This document shows, piece after piece, positions 53,579 to 62,992 of a stretch of 64,000 nt of DNA (position 1 is its first letter; each line of letters starts with the position of its first letter). Under the pieces are notes generated by a model. It was given only the letters and a program-made list of their open reading frames with translations. It was not told the origin of the DNA and did no database searches. The stretch comes from Sinorhizobium saheli (GTDB taxonomy: Bacteria > Pseudomonadota > Alphaproteobacteria > Rhizobiales > Rhizobiaceae). The translations under genes were made by a program, and so were the position numbers. Where the stretch lies: NCBI RefSeq assembly GCF_001651875.1, contig NZ_LNQB01000073.1, positions 372,001-436,000 on the forward strand, given 5' to 3'.

Positions 53579-56371
53579 TCAGGCGGCCTGGGTCCGCACG
53601 CCGATGACCGCGCCGATTGGGGCCGGCCGGCCGAGGAGATAGCCCTGGGCCTCGTCGCAGCCCTCCTCCTGGAGGATGTCGAGCTGCTTCTGCGTTTCCA
53701 CTCCTTCGGCGAGAACGGGGACGGAGAGGCTCTGCCCGAGGGCGAGGATCGCCCTCACGATCGCCTTCGCCTGCGGATTGCCTTCGACTTCCCACATGAA
53801 GCTCTTGTCGAGCTTGATCTTGTCGAAGGGGAAGGAGCGGAGCGTTTCGAGCGAGGAGTAGCCGGTCCCGAAATCGTCGACCGCGATCGTCACCCCGAGC
53901 GCCTTGATCTCGCGAAGCGTCTGGAGCGCCCGCTCCTTGTCGTCGATGATCGTCGACTCGGTGATCTCGAGCTCGAGACGTTTCGGATCAAGGCCGGTTT
54001 CGTCGAGGATTGCTTGCACGAGGCTGACGATGTCGCCGTTGGCGAGCTGCACCGGCGACAGGTTGACGGCGATCTTGTATTGGCGATCCCAACTCGCCGC
54101 TTCGCGGCAGGCCTCGCGCAGCACCCACTCGCCGATCGGCAGAATGGCTCCGCACTCCTCGGCAAGCGGGATGAACTCGTTCGGCGGAACCATGCCACGT
54201 TCCGGATGGGCCCAGCGCAGCAGCACCTCGTAGCCGGTAACGTCGCCGGTCATGACCGATTTCTGCACCTGGTAGTGCAGCGTCAGCTGCCTCTTTTCGA
54301 CCGCATCCCAGAGATCGTTGGCGAGCGCCCTGCGGCTGCGGGCGGCTTCGTCCATCGACACCTCGTAGAAGCAGACCGATTGCCCGAGGGCGGCCTTGGC
54401 GCGGTACATCGCCAGGTCGGCATTGTTGAAGAGCGTGTCGGCGGTCTCCGCGTCCTGCGGGTAGATCGCCACGCCCATGCTGCCGCCGGACTTCAGCTCG
54501 AAATCGCCGAAACGCATTTCCTCGTGCAGGCAGTTCTCGAGACGCCTGAGGAAGTCGTGGAGCTCGGCGAGGTCCTCGAAGCGTTTCACCGCCGCGAACT
54601 CGTCGCCCCCGAGGCGGGCAACGAACTCGCCTTCCTGAAGGAGGCCCTTCATCCGTTGCGCGATGGTGACGAGGACGAAGTCGCCGGCGGCGTGGCCGTG
54701 CAGGTCGTTGACCTCCTTGAACTTGTCGAGGTCGATGCCGACGAGCGCCACCTTGCGCGAGAACCAGGCGGCCGCATCGAGCTCTTCGTCCAGGTAACTG
54801 TTGAAATGCAGCCGGTTGGGCAGGCCCGTCAGGCTGTCGTGGCGGGCGAGGAAGGAGATCTGCTCCTCGGAGTCGAGCCGCTCGGTGATGTCCTCGTAGG
54901 TGGAAACCCAGCCGCCATCGGGGAGCATCCGATGTTTCGTCAGGATCGAGCGGCCGTTGGGCAGCTTCTCGATGAGGTCCGCGCCGCCCTTGGCAACGAT
55001 GTCGGTTCTCTGCCTGCGGTAAATCTCGCCGGCCTTGGCCTTGGCGACCGCGGGATCAGGATAGGCGCGGGCGCAGACGCGCTCGAGCACCTGGCGGAAG
55101 GTCATGCCCCTGCCGGCCATGGATTCGGGCAGATCGAAGATCTCCAGGCAGCGGCGGTTGGAGATGAGCAGGCGGTCGGCGTTGTCGAACAGGCAGATGC
55201 CCTGCGTCATGTTCTCGAGCGCGACGTCGAGATTCTTGCTGACCTCGGCGATGCGATCGGCAACCTTCTTCTGCTTGGTGATGTCCTTGGCGATCTCGAT
55301 GAAGCCGGTGTGCCGGCCATCCTCGTCGACCAGCGGATCGATGATGACATGCGCCCAGAAGCGCGTGCCGTCCTTGCGGTAGCGCCAGCCTTCGATCTCG
55401 TACTTTCCGGCCTCCAGGGCGATCTGCAGCGCGCGCCGCGGCTGACCCGCGGCCTGTTCCTCCGGCGAAAAGAAGCAGGCGAAGTTCCTGCCGATGATCT
55501 CCTCGGCCTTATACCCCTTGTTGGCCTCGGCTCCGGCATTCCAGCTCGCCACGCGTCCATCCGCGTCGAGCATGTAGATGGCGTACTCCTTGACGCTGCG
55601 CACGAAGCGGGAAAACTCCTTCTCCGAAGCGGCGGCGAGGATTTCGGCCTGGCGCGCGAAACCGGCGGCGACCAGCACGACGGAAGTGAGGAAAAGCGCC
55701 GTTCCGGCGATAACGAAAGCCAGGAGCTGCGGCGCGATCATGCCGTCTTCGACGCCGCTCGCCAGATCGACCTCGACGGTGACGGCACCCATGGCGGTGA
55801 AATGCAGCACGAGGATGCCGAGCGCCAACGCCAGGGTCGCGAGCAGCCTCGCCGTGCCAGGAGCATCGCTGCGCCTGGTCGCCAGGAGCGAAACCATGTG
55901 GAAAAGCGAGCCGGAAAGGATCGACGCGGCGACGAGGACGGCGTCCCAGCGGATGACACCCGGCACATCGAGCGCGGCCATGCCGAGGAAATGCATCGAG
56001 GCCACGCCGGCGCCGAGCACCGCGCCGCCGAGCAGCCATGAGGGCAGCCCCCGCAGATAGGTGGCGATCGCCAGCGCCGAGGTCGTCAGCGCGATGGCGA
56101 CCAGCAGCGAGAGCGCCGTGAGGTTCAAGCGGTAGCCGAGCACGACGCCTGGGTCGTAAGCGAGCATGGCAATGAAGTGGGTCGCCCAGATGCCGAAGCC
56201 GCTGGCGGTCCCTGCCGCCGCCACCCAGATCGCCCGCGGCCTGCCGGCTGCGGCACGCGCGCGCCGCAGCAAGGTCACGGCCCCGTAACTGGAGAGGAGG
56301 CAGACGGCCACGGCCAGCGCCAGCAAACGCGGATCATGCTCCACAACGAGGCACGAAAGGATCTTCAACAT
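53579..56371 (-). CDS. MHYT-PAS-GGDEF-EAL membrane protein, c-di-GMP turnover
   Basis: The 930-residue protein starts with an MHYT sensor of about seven membrane helices (residues 1-250) with the repeated motifs ATHFIAM, SMHFLGM and LHFTAMG, thought to bind copper and sense O2, CO or NO. Two PAS domains follow (about 260-375 and 385-500), then a GGDEF domain with intact RLGGDEF (about 600) and an EAL domain with GYEVLLRWAHP, NLSPVQL, LEITESTI, DDFGTGYSSL, KLDKSFM and EGVE. Both domains look catalytically competent, so it may be bifunctional. An upstream in-frame codon at 56386 is possible. It is convergent with groEL and likely monocistronic. Confidence 0.93.
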   Translation of the reverse strand: MLKILSCLVVEHDPRLLALAVAVCLLSSYGAVTLLRRARAAAGRPRAIWVAAAGTASGFGIWATHFIAMLAYDPGVVLGYRLNLTALSLLVAIALTTSALAIATYLRGLPSWLLGGAVLGAGVASMHFLGMAALDVPGVIRWDAVLVAASILSGSLFHMVSLLATRRSDAPGTARLLATLALALGILVLHFTAMGAVTVEVDLASGVEDGMIAPQLLAFVIAGTALFLTSVVLVAAGFARQAEILAAASEKEFSRFVRSVKEYAIYMLDADGRVASWNAGAEANKGYKAEEIIGRNFACFFSPEEQAAGQPRRALQIALEAGKYEIEGWRYRKDGTRFWAHVIIDPLVDEDGRHTGFIEIAKDITKQKKVADRIAEVSKNLDVALENMTQGICLFDNADRLLISNRRCLEIFDLPESMAGRGMTFRQVLERVCARAYPDPAVAKAKAGEIYRRQRTDIVAKGGADLIEKLPNGRSILTKHRMLPDGGWVSTYEDITERLDSEEQISFLARHDSLTGLPNRLHFNSYLDEELDAAAWFSRKVALVGIDLDKFKEVNDLHGHAAGDFVLVTIAQRMKGLLQEGEFVARLGGDEFAAVKRFEDLAELHDFLRRLENCLHEEMRFGDFELKSGGSMGVAIYPQDAETADTLFNNADLAMYRAKAALGQSVCFYEVSMDEAARSRRALANDLWDAVEKRQLTLHYQVQKSVMTGDVTGYEVLLRWAHPERGMVPPNEFIPLAEECGAILPIGEWVLREACREAASWDRQYKIAVNLSPVQLANGDIVSLVQAILDETGLDPKRLELEITESTIIDDKERALQTLREIKALGVTIAVDDFGTGYSSLETLRSFPFDKIKLDKSFMWEVEGNPQAKAIVRAILALGQSLSVPVLAEGVETQKQLDILQEEGCDEAQGYLLGRPAPIGAVIGVRTQAA

Positions 56372-56539
56372 CGCAGGTCGCCCCAATAAACGCGCACACC
56401 CGGAAGTCGCTCGTCGCTTGCCGGATCGCTATGTGTTGGCTTTGCGCGTTTAACGAAGCGTGAAAATCGCTAGCAAGTCGCCGCTGCGCGCCGGAACAGT
56501 GCTTTTTGCGTTAATGAATTCCGAAGGATGCGGCCAGGG

Positions 56540-56582
56540 AACGCCCCTCACCCGACGGGGAGAAGGGGTGTGCCGCGCCGTT
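56540..56582. repeat. GC-rich palindromic repeat, short copy F
   Basis: GCCCCTCACCCGACGGGGAGAAGGGG followed by TGTGCCGCG is a short relative of the copies at 30136 and 38367 (written here in parts: CCCCTCACCC, GACGGGG, AGAAGGGG). It lies between the MHYT gene promoter and the flavoprotein stop. Confidence 0.5.
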
Positions 56583-56587
56583 GGGCG

Positions 56588-57814
56588 TTACGCCAGCAGC
56601 GATTTCAGGTCGGTCTGCGGGTCTGCCAAGGCGGCGCGATCCGGGGTGATCGCCGCTTCGAGCAGCTTCTTGCCGGTCACATAGGCCTTGGCGTCGTTGA
56701 TCGCGTCGACGGCGATCAGCTTGCCCTGGCGGAAATACCAGACAGAGACGCTGCCTTCGCGCTGGCCGGGGCGGACGAGCGTCTCGTCATGGCCGAGGCC
56801 GAAGCCGGCGATCTGCAGCTTGACGTCGTACTGGTCGGACCAGAACCAGGGATTGGGATCATAGGGGTCGGATCCGCCGGCGAGAATGGCGGCGATCGCC
56901 TCCGCCTGATCTACGGCGTTCTGGACGGATTCGAGGCGGATGCGCATGTCCTGCCAGGGCAGAACCGCGCAGTCGCCGATCGCGAAGATCGACGGATCGG
57001 AGGTCCGCCCGAATTTGTCGACGACGATGCCGTTGGCGGTTTCGAGGCCGGCATCATGGGCGAGCGCGTCGTTGGCGGTCACGCCGATGCCGACGATCAC
57101 GATGTCGACCGGAATGACCGAGCCGTCCGAAAGCTCCGCCGCAGACACGTGGCCGTTATCGCCGATCAGGCGATGGAGGCCCATGCCTTCGCGAATATCG
57201 ACGCCGTGCGAACGGTGGATGTCGCGAACGATCGCCGAGGTGGCGGCGGAGGCGACGCGCTGAAGAATGCGGTCGGCCATTTCGATGACGGTCACGTCGA
57301 GCCCGCAACTGCGGGCGACCGCGGCCGCCTCGAGGCCGATATAGCCGCCGCCGATCACCAGGACATGCCGCCCGGGCCGCATTTCCGCGGCAAGCCGGTC
57401 AGCATCGGTAAAGTCGCGCACGACGAAGACGCCCGCAAGATCGCCGCCGATGGCCGCCGGCAGCCGGCGCGGCGTGGCGCCGGTCGCAAGCGCCAGTGCC
57501 TCATAGCCAAGCTTCGAGCCGTCGCTGAGCGTCACCTCTTTCGCCGCGCGGTTCACCCGCGTCACCATCGTGGAGAGGCGAATGTCGATATTGTGCTCCG
57601 GATACCAGGCCTCCGGGCGGTATAGCAGCCGATCGAGGGCCATTTCGCGAAGCAGGTATTTCTTGGAGAGCGGCGGCCGCTGGTAGGGCAGGCAAGCCTC
57701 GGCGGCGACGACGGTGATCGGGCGGGTGTCCTTAAGGGCGCGCAGCTTGGCGACCAATGCAAACGCGGCCTGGCCACCGCCAACAACGACAAGTCTTCCC
57801 GTCACCTTTTCCAC
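56588..57814 (-). CDS. FAD-dependent ferredoxin/rubredoxin reductase-like protein
   Basis: The 408-residue flavoprotein has an FAD-binding N terminus (LVVVGGGQAAFALVAKLR, about 8-25), an NAD(P)H-binding motif VLVIGGGYIGLEAAAVA near residue 149 and the second FAD motif PSIFAIGDCAVLP near 275. A C-terminal reductase domain has WFWSDQYDVKLQIAG. This pattern matches the BenC/ThcD-type NADH:ferredoxin reductases that feed electrons to oxygenases or P450s. No ferredoxin or oxygenase gene lies next to it, so the partner is unknown. Translation starts at GTG; the ribosome-binding site is weak. The GST gene starts upstream on the same strand in a separate unit. Confidence 0.88.
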   Translation of the reverse strand: MEKVTGRLVVVGGGQAAFALVAKLRALKDTRPITVVAAEACLPYQRPPLSKKYLLREMALDRLLYRPEAWYPEHNIDIRLSTMVTRVNRAAKEVTLSDGSKLGYEALALATGATPRRLPAAIGGDLAGVFVVRDFTDADRLAAEMRPGRHVLVIGGGYIGLEAAAVARSCGLDVTVIEMADRILQRVASAATSAIVRDIHRSHGVDIREGMGLHRLIGDNGHVSAAELSDGSVIPVDIVIVGIGVTANDALAHDAGLETANGIVVDKFGRTSDPSIFAIGDCAVLPWQDMRIRLESVQNAVDQAEAIAAILAGGSDPYDPNPWFWSDQYDVKLQIAGFGLGHDETLVRPGQREGSVSVWYFRQGKLIAVDAINDAKAYVTGKKLLEAAITPDRAALADPQTDLKSLLA

Positions 57815-57888
57815 CCGTCTCGAGGTCTTTTCTCACCCGTATCCGCCGGCCCGAGCCTCGTCAACTCGGGCCGGCGCGCGATGCGACT

Positions 57889-58596
57889 CTATTCCTTCCT
57901 CGGAATTTCCATGCCCCGCTGCGCGGCCGGGCGTGCGAGGCCGCGCTCGACCCAGGCCATGACATTGGGAAAGCTCTTGTAGTCGAGCTCCTCGGCACCG
58001 CCGTAGAACTTGCGCGCCCCTTCGACCCAGGGATAGGTGGCGATGTCGGCGATCGTGTATTCGTCACCCATCAGCCATTGCCGGCCTTCGAGCCGCGCCT
58101 CGAGGACGCCGAAAAGGCGCTTCGACTCGTCGCGATAGCGCTGAACCGGATAGGGATTGTTGGCGACCTTCTCGGGTGCCCATTTGAAGAAATGGCCGAA
58201 CTGCCCGAGCATCGGGCCGACGCCGGCCATCTGGAACATCACCCAGCACAGCGTCTCGTAGCGCCCGGCGGCATCGGCCGGAATGAGCTTGCCGGTCTTT
58301 TCCGCGAGATAGATGAGGATCGCGCCGGATTCGAAAAGGCCGATCGGCTTGCCGTCCGGCCCGTTCGGATCGATGATCGCCGGGATGCGGCCGTTCGGGT
58401 TGAGCGAGACGAACTCGGGCGACTTCTGCTCGTTGGTGTCGAACGCGATGCGGTGCGCCTCGTAGGGCAGGCCCAGTTCTTCAAGCGCGATCGAAATCTT
58501 CACGCCGTTGGGCGTCGGCAGCGAATAGAGCTGGATGACGTCGGGATTTTTTGCCGGCCAGCGGGCCGTGATCGGGAAGGAGGAAAGATCAGCCAT
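57889..58596 (-). CDS. glutathione S-transferase, YghU/YfcG-like
   Basis: The 235-residue protein has a GST N-terminal thioredoxin-like domain (about 18-105: VIQLYSLPTPNGVKISIALEE, NPNGRIPAIIDP, LFESGAILIYLAEK) and an alpha-helical C-terminal domain. The TPNG, NPNGRIPAI and ESGAILIYLA pattern matches the bacterial Nu-class YghU/YfcG group, which reduce disulfides and organic peroxides with glutathione. The start at 58596 is chosen because GAGG lies 8 nt upstream; the frame is open far upstream but through hisG antisense-like sequence. A palindromic element separates it from hisG. Confidence 0.9.
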   Translation of the reverse strand: MADLSSFPITARWPAKNPDVIQLYSLPTPNGVKISIALEELGLPYEAHRIAFDTNEQKSPEFVSLNPNGRIPAIIDPNGPDGKPIGLFESGAILIYLAEKTGKLIPADAAGRYETLCWVMFQMAGVGPMLGQFGHFFKWAPEKVANNPYPVQRYRDESKRLFGVLEARLEGRQWLMGDEYTIADIATYPWVEGARKFYGGAEELDYKSFPNVMAWVERGLARPAAQRGMEIPRKE

Positions 58597-58642
58597 GACG
58601 GTTGCCTCGAAGGTGGGATGGGAGGGAAATTGTCTGCGGGGC

Positions 58643-58751
58643 CTACAGCGCCACGCGTCTGGCGGACGCGCAAAGGTCGCTGCGTAGCACTTTGAATTGC
58701 TACATGTCTTTGTCCCCTGAGCCGAAGTCGATTCAAGGGGACGTTCGGTAG
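58643..58751 (+). repeat. rhizobial palindromic element (ACAGCG family), copy R3
   Basis: It starts CTACAGCGCCACGCGTC, shows the arm GGACGCGCAAAGG...GCTGCGTAG, then AATTGCTACATG and a second palindrome TCCCCTGAGCC...GATTCAAGGGGA. It is the closest full-length relative of the copy at 23262 and lies between hisG and the GST gene. Confidence 0.7.
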
Positions 58752-58817
58752 ATAAGTCGCGCCGGTTGCAGTTATCAGGGGCGGCAGCGAAATTTTTGCC
58801 GGCGTGGCACGACCGTC

Positions 58818-59513
58818 TCAGAGCGCGCCGCGAACCGCCGCAACGATCCGGTCGACAACGGCATTGCCGTCGTGACTCGCCTTGCGGGCCCTGACGAGGC
58901 AAGCCTCGGAGCGCAGGATCACGCCGTCCGACAGGATCTTCAGGTGGTTCGCCTTGAGCGTCGAGCCGGTCGAGGTGATGTCGACGATGATGTCGGCCGA
59001 GCCGGAAGCGGGCGCCCCCTCCGTCGCGCCCAGGCTCTCGACGATGCGATAGAGCTGGATGCCGTGGCTGCCCGAGAAGAACTGCTGCGTCAGCCGCCAG
59101 TATTTCGTGGCGATCGCGAGCCTTCGCCCATGGCGGGCGCGGAAGTCGGCGGCGACATCGCCGAGGTCGGCCATGGTGTCGACGTCGTACCAGACCTCCG
59201 GCACGGCGACGACGACATCGGCATGGCCGAAGCCGAGCCGGGCGGAAAACTCGACGCGCGCGTCGGCGTCGGCCAGCCCCTCGCGCACGAGGTCCTCGCC
59301 GGTGACGCCGAAATCGACGGCGCCGCTGCCGATCTCGCGGGCGATTTCGGACGCCGACAGGAAGGCGATCTCGACACCATCCCAGCCCTCGACGCGGCCG
59401 CGATAGGAGCGGTCGTTGCCGACCGCGGTGATCTTCATGCCGGCGCGTTCGAAGATCGCCGAGGCCTCGTCCTTCATCCGTCCCTTGGAGGGCAGCGCAA
59501 TGGTGATCGTCAT
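58818..59513 (-). CDS. hisG: ATP phosphoribosyltransferase, short form
   Basis: HisG catalyses the first step of histidine synthesis, condensing ATP with phosphoribosyl pyrophosphate. The 231-residue product is the short form lacking the C-terminal regulatory domain; such enzymes need HisZ, encoded just upstream. Recognisable parts are ALPSKGRM near the start, [17 protein letters not shown] near residue 70 and the PRPP loop [18 protein letters not shown] near residue 160. Its start overlaps the hisZ stop (ATGA), so it is coupled. It is the last gene of hisS-hisZ-hisG. Confidence 0.95.
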   Translation of the reverse strand: MTITIALPSKGRMKDEASAIFERAGMKITAVGNDRSYRGRVEGWDGVEIAFLSASEIAREIGSGAVDFGVTGEDLVREGLADADARVEFSARLGFGHADVVVAVPEVWYDVDTMADLGDVAADFRARHGRRLAIATKYWRLTQQFFSGSHGIQLYRIVESLGATEGAPASGSADIIVDITSTGSTLKANHLKILSDGVILRSEACLVRARKASHDGNAVVDRIVAAVRGAL

Positions 59514-60652
59514 TTCGCCCTCCCCGAAGCGGCGATCGCCTGCTCGATCCGGTCGAGCCAGAGCGAGAAACCAACGGCCGGAATGTGCTCGCGTGCGCCG
59601 AGCAGCGTCAGCAGCCGGTCGAAGCGTCCGCCGCCGGCAAGAACCGCCGGCGTTCCCTCGACCACGATCTCGAAGACGAGACCGGTGTAATAGTCGAGCG
59701 GCCGCCCGAAGGCGGCGCGATAACGGATGAGGCCGGGATCGGCGCCCACCTCGGCAAGCGCGGCGACGCGCGCATCGAAGAGCGCGAGCGCGTCTCCAAG
59801 CTCGAGTTGCGCCTTGCCGGCGAAGGCATGGAGCGCGGCCGAGGCGTCAGTAAGGGGCAGATCAAGCGCGAGGAACTCGCGCATGAGCGCAAGCGTCGCC
59901 TTGTCCAGCCGCGTGGCGGCGAGTTCGACCTTCTCCTTCAGCCGGCGGGCGATGTCGCGCGGCGAGCGGCTGGCGTTGGTCGAGTAGCCGGTCGCCTTCA
60001 TGGTCTTGCCGATATGGGCGACGAGACGCTCTTCATCCTCCAGCATGCCGAGGATCGCGACCCGCTCGACCTCGGGGCCGAAGACGCCCGGCGACCTCTG
60101 ATCGGCGAGCTCCGCCAGCAGCCGCTCCAGCTGCTTCTGGTCGCCGAAGGCATGAATGAGCCGCTTCTGCCACCCGGCCGGCAGGCCGCAGGCGGCGATC
60201 ACCGCCTCGAAGACCGATTGGTCGCCGAGCGTCACCGTCAGCCGCTCGCCGGGCAGGCGGTTAGCGAGCACCAGCATCGCGTCGCCGATCGCCCGGGCGT
60301 CGGCCATGGCCGTATCCGGATCGCCGAGATCCTCGATGCCCGCCTGGTAGAACTCGTTCGGGCCCTCGCGGCGCTGGCGGAACACCTCGCCGAGATAGGC
60401 ATAGCGCTGCGGCGTGCCGGTGGCGGTCTCGATATGGCGGAGACAGACGGGAATGGTGAATTCCGGCCGCAGACAGAGGCTCTCCCCGGTCTCGCTTTCG
60501 GTCATGAAAATCCGCCGGCGCAGGTCTTCACCCGCCATGTCGAGGAAGGGCTCCGCCGGCTGGATGACCGGCGTGTCGACACGCAGCGTCTTCAGGCGCT
60601 CGAAATCGGCAAGCAGGTCACCGGCAAAGGCCGGGAGATTGATCAGCGGCAT
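59510..60652 (-). CDS. hisZ: ATP phosphoribosyltransferase regulatory subunit HisZ
   Basis: HisZ is a catalytically inactive histidyl-tRNA synthetase paralogue that activates short-form HisG and gives feedback control by histidine. The 380-residue product keeps class II synthetase core features such as [43 protein letters not shown] and [10 protein letters not shown] near the end, but lacks the anticodon-binding domain. The ATG at 60652 overlaps the hisS stop (ATGA), and its own stop overlaps hisG (ATGA). Upstream in-frame codons lie inside hisS and are rejected. Confidence 0.94.
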   Translation of the reverse strand: MPLINLPAFAGDLLADFERLKTLRVDTPVIQPAEPFLDMAGEDLRRRIFMTESETGESLCLRPEFTIPVCLRHIETATGTPQRYAYLGEVFRQRREGPNEFYQAGIEDLGDPDTAMADARAIGDAMLVLANRLPGERLTVTLGDQSVFEAVIAACGLPAGWQKRLIHAFGDQKQLERLLAELADQRSPGVFGPEVERVAILGMLEDEERLVAHIGKTMKATGYSTNASRSPRDIARRLKEKVELAATRLDKATLALMREFLALDLPLTDASAALHAFAGKAQLELGDALALFDARVAALAEVGADPGLIRYRAAFGRPLDYYTGLVFEIVVEGTPAVLAGGGRFDRLLTLLGAREHIPAVGFSLWLDRIEQAIAASGRAK

Positions 60653-62166
60653 CAGCCTGCCCTTTTCCGGTCCTCGGCCTGGCTCGCCAGAATTTCGCGA
60701 ACCTTCGCGATGAGGTCGCTCTCCGGCACCGAGACCTGAGCCACGCGCGCCTCGCGCCACGTGACATTGTCCTTGATCTCGCCCGAGAGCCGCTTGCCTT
60801 CGATCAGGTCCTTGATCTGGACGACGCCGGAGGCGCGCTCGTCGCCGCCCTGGATGATGGCGATCGGGGAACCACGACGGTCGGCATATTTGAGCTGGTC
60901 GCCGAAGTGCTTCTTGTTGCCCTGGTACATCTCGGCGCGGATGCCGGCATGGCGCAATTGCTGCACGAAGCGCTGGTAGCGGCCCATGCTGTCGAGGTCG
61001 CGGTCCATGACGCAGACGACGACCGGCGCGACGACCTCTTCCACGCCCAGCTTGCCGAGGTTCTTCAGCGCCGTCATCAGCCGCGACACGCCGATCGAGA
61101 AGCCCGTCGCCGGGACCGGCTGGCCCATGAAGCGCGAGACGAGGCCGTCATAGCGGCCGCCGCCGCCGACGGAACCGAAGACGACCTTCTCGCCCTTCTC
61201 GTTCGTCACCGCGAACTGCAGTTCGGCCTCGAAGACCGGGCCGGTATAATATTCCAGACCGCGCACCACGGAGGGATCGATCTTGATGCGATCCGCCTCG
61301 TAGCCGGCGCTGAGCACGAGGCTGCGAATGGTGTTGAGCTCGGAGACGCCTTCCGCGCCCCTGGCGGTGCCGGCGACGAGTCCGGCAAGCTCGTCGGCGC
61401 TCCTGGCATAGTCGGTGATGCCGACGAAGAACAGGATCTTGCCGATCTGCTCCTCGTTAAGTCCCGCGCCCTTGGTGAAGTCGCCGCTTTCGTCCTTGCG
61501 CCCCTCGCCGAGCAGCAGCCGCACGCCGTCCGGCCCGAACTTGTCGAGCTTGTCGATGGCGCGCAGCACCGTCAGCCGTGCATTGGCCTGGTCGTCGCCG
61601 CCGAGCCCGATCGCCTCCAGCACGCCATCGAGCACCTTGCGGTTGTTGACGCGGATCACGTAGTCGCCGCGGGCAATCCCCAGCGCTTCCATCGTGTCGG
61701 CCATCATCATGCACATCTCGGCATCGGCCTGGACGCCGGCGGCACCGACGGTGTCGGCATCGAACTGCATGAACTGGCGGAAGCGGCCCGGTCCCGGCTT
61801 CTCGTTGCGGAACACGTAGCCGGCGCGATAGGTCCGGTAGGGAAGCTGGATCTCGTTGAAGTTCTCGGCGACGTGGCGCGCGAGCGGCGCCGTCAGGTCG
61901 TAGCGCAGGCTCATCCATTGCTCGTCGTCGTCGGTCAACGAGAAGACGCCTTCGTTCGGCCGGTCGCTGTCGGGCAGGAACTTGCCGAGCGCGTCGGTAT
62001 ATTCGAACAGCGGCGTTTCCACCGGATCGAAGCCGTAGCGCTCATAGACCTCGCGAATCTTCCCGAGCATTTCGTCGACGGCGCGGATATCGGCGGCCGA
62101 ACGGTCGACGAAACCGCGCGGCAGGCGCGCCTTGAGCTTCTGGGTCTTCTTCGGTTTGTCGTTCAT
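60652..62166 (-). CDS. hisS: histidyl-tRNA synthetase
   Basis: HisRS charges tRNA-His. The 504-residue class II synthetase has motif 1 region [18 protein letters not shown], motif 2 [24 protein letters not shown] near residue 112, [13 protein letters not shown] near residue 305 and the motif 3 region [14 protein letters not shown]-terminal anticodon-binding domain follows. The long form with insert [15 protein letters not shown] is typical of alphaproteobacterial HisRS, known to treat tRNA-His lacking G-1. The ATG at 62166 has GGAA about 10 nt upstream; the earlier ATG at 62175 is too close to that site. The stop overlaps hisZ. Confidence 0.94.
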   Translation of the reverse strand: MNDKPKKTQKLKARLPRGFVDRSAADIRAVDEMLGKIREVYERYGFDPVETPLFEYTDALGKFLPDSDRPNEGVFSLTDDDEQWMSLRYDLTAPLARHVAENFNEIQLPYRTYRAGYVFRNEKPGPGRFRQFMQFDADTVGAAGVQADAEMCMMMADTMEALGIARGDYVIRVNNRKVLDGVLEAIGLGGDDQANARLTVLRAIDKLDKFGPDGVRLLLGEGRKDESGDFTKGAGLNEEQIGKILFFVGITDYARSADELAGLVAGTARGAEGVSELNTIRSLVLSAGYEADRIKIDPSVVRGLEYYTGPVFEAELQFAVTNEKGEKVVFGSVGGGGRYDGLVSRFMGQPVPATGFSIGVSRLMTALKNLGKLGVEEVVAPVVVCVMDRDLDSMGRYQRFVQQLRHAGIRAEMYQGNKKHFGDQLKYADRRGSPIAIIQGGDERASGVVQIKDLIEGKRLSGEIKDNVTWREARVAQVSVPESDLIAKVREILASQAEDRKRAG

Positions 62167-62189
62167 GGAAGGCATTTCCAGGCTTCAAG

Positions 62190-62258
62190 CTGCCGCATGA
62201 TTCCTTGAATCGGAACCAATCAACATCATGCAGCGGTAAAAGTGATACAGCGACGCGG
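62190..62258 (-). repeat. palindromic element (ACAGCG family), reverse partial copy R4
   Basis: Read on the minus strand it runs from CCGCGTCGCTGTATCACTTT through GCTGCATG to a GGTTCCGATTCAAGGA palindrome ending CATGCGGCAG. It lacks the outer CTACAGCG arm. It lies just upstream of hisS, where it may overlap the promoter. The rest of 62176-62417 shows no gene. Confidence 0.6.
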
Positions 62259-62417
62259 CCGGTTGGACCTGCGACGCTGCAGGGTCGGTGCCTTCCCTAC
62301 CGGATCATGTCAAATGCGGCAAGGGCAGCCGCGACAAAGGGGATCGCCGCGGCGCAGAGTCGTCACGCCGCCGGCCCCGACATGCCTGCTTCGCGGGAAG
62401 CGATCACAAATCTTTGA

Positions 62418-62446
62418 TTGTGGATACGCCAATACACCCTTATAAG
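62418..62446 (+). promoter_or_regulatory. putative promoter of the small PAS-like gene
   Basis: TTGTGG (62418-62423) and TATAAG (62441-62446) are exactly 17 nt apart. The start of transcription would fall about 33 nt before the ATG at 62486. Confidence 0.4.
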
Positions 62447-62485
62447 TTAGGGGGTCACGAGGGCTTCAACGGAGAATTTGGCACT

Positions 62486-62914
62486 ATGCTGACTTTAATG
62501 ACGCCTGGCGCGGGTACCATACAGCCCCTGAACCTGAGGTGCCACGAGGCCTGGACCCGCAGCCTCAAGGGGGCACGCTATCTGGTCGAGCCCTGGCGCT
62601 GCGACATTGCCAGCGGCGCCTTCATCGTCGGCTCGCAGACATCCTCGCTTCTCGGTCTGCGGCACAATCCCTGCGGCGTCGTCGATCTGGTCAGGGCCTA
62701 TGACCAGGGTGACCGGTCGACAATCCTCACGATCCTGGAACAGGCGACGGCAAGCCCATCCTCCTTCTGCTTCTCGACGACGGTACGAGGCTCGAAGGGA
62801 CGCTCCTCGCCGCTTTACTGCATCGGCAAGTCGACGCTGAGCGACGAGGGAGCGGAAGGCTCGCTCGAGGGGGTGTTCGCGGTTCCCCGGGCAGCGCCGA
62901 CGATGAGCGCGTGA
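62486..62914 (+). CDS. small PAS-like protein of unknown function
   Basis: The 142-residue product has no clear family, but its middle part reads like a single PAS fold. SGAFIVGSQTSSLLGLRHNP resembles the first strands, DLVRAYDQGDRSTILTILEQA matches the usual hPEDR-type helix, and a final strand SLEGVFAVPR follows. No output domain, signal peptide or membrane segment is present. Upstream in-frame codons exist back to 62288, but the ATG at 62486 fits the putative promoter. Single-domain PAS proteins act as sensors or partners of kinases; a heme or flavin ligand cannot be told. Confidence 0.6.
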   Translation: MLTLMTPGAGTIQPLNLRCHEAWTRSLKGARYLVEPWRCDIASGAFIVGSQTSSLLGLRHNPCGVVDLVRAYDQGDRSTILTILEQATASPSSFCFSTTVRGSKGRSSPLYCIGKSTLSDEGAEGSLEGVFAVPRAAPTMSA

Positions 62915-62992
62915 CGATCCTCACCTTTCCGCTCGCGCACTTGTCATTCGCGGGCCCTTCTCATTCGTGACCGATCACCCTATCTTGCCCCC

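Noticed and set aside
54014-56041. Long plus-strand frame opposite the MHYT-GGDEF-EAL gene
   Set aside because: It has no ribosome-binding site and no recognisable domain and is fully antisense to a gene with intact motifs.
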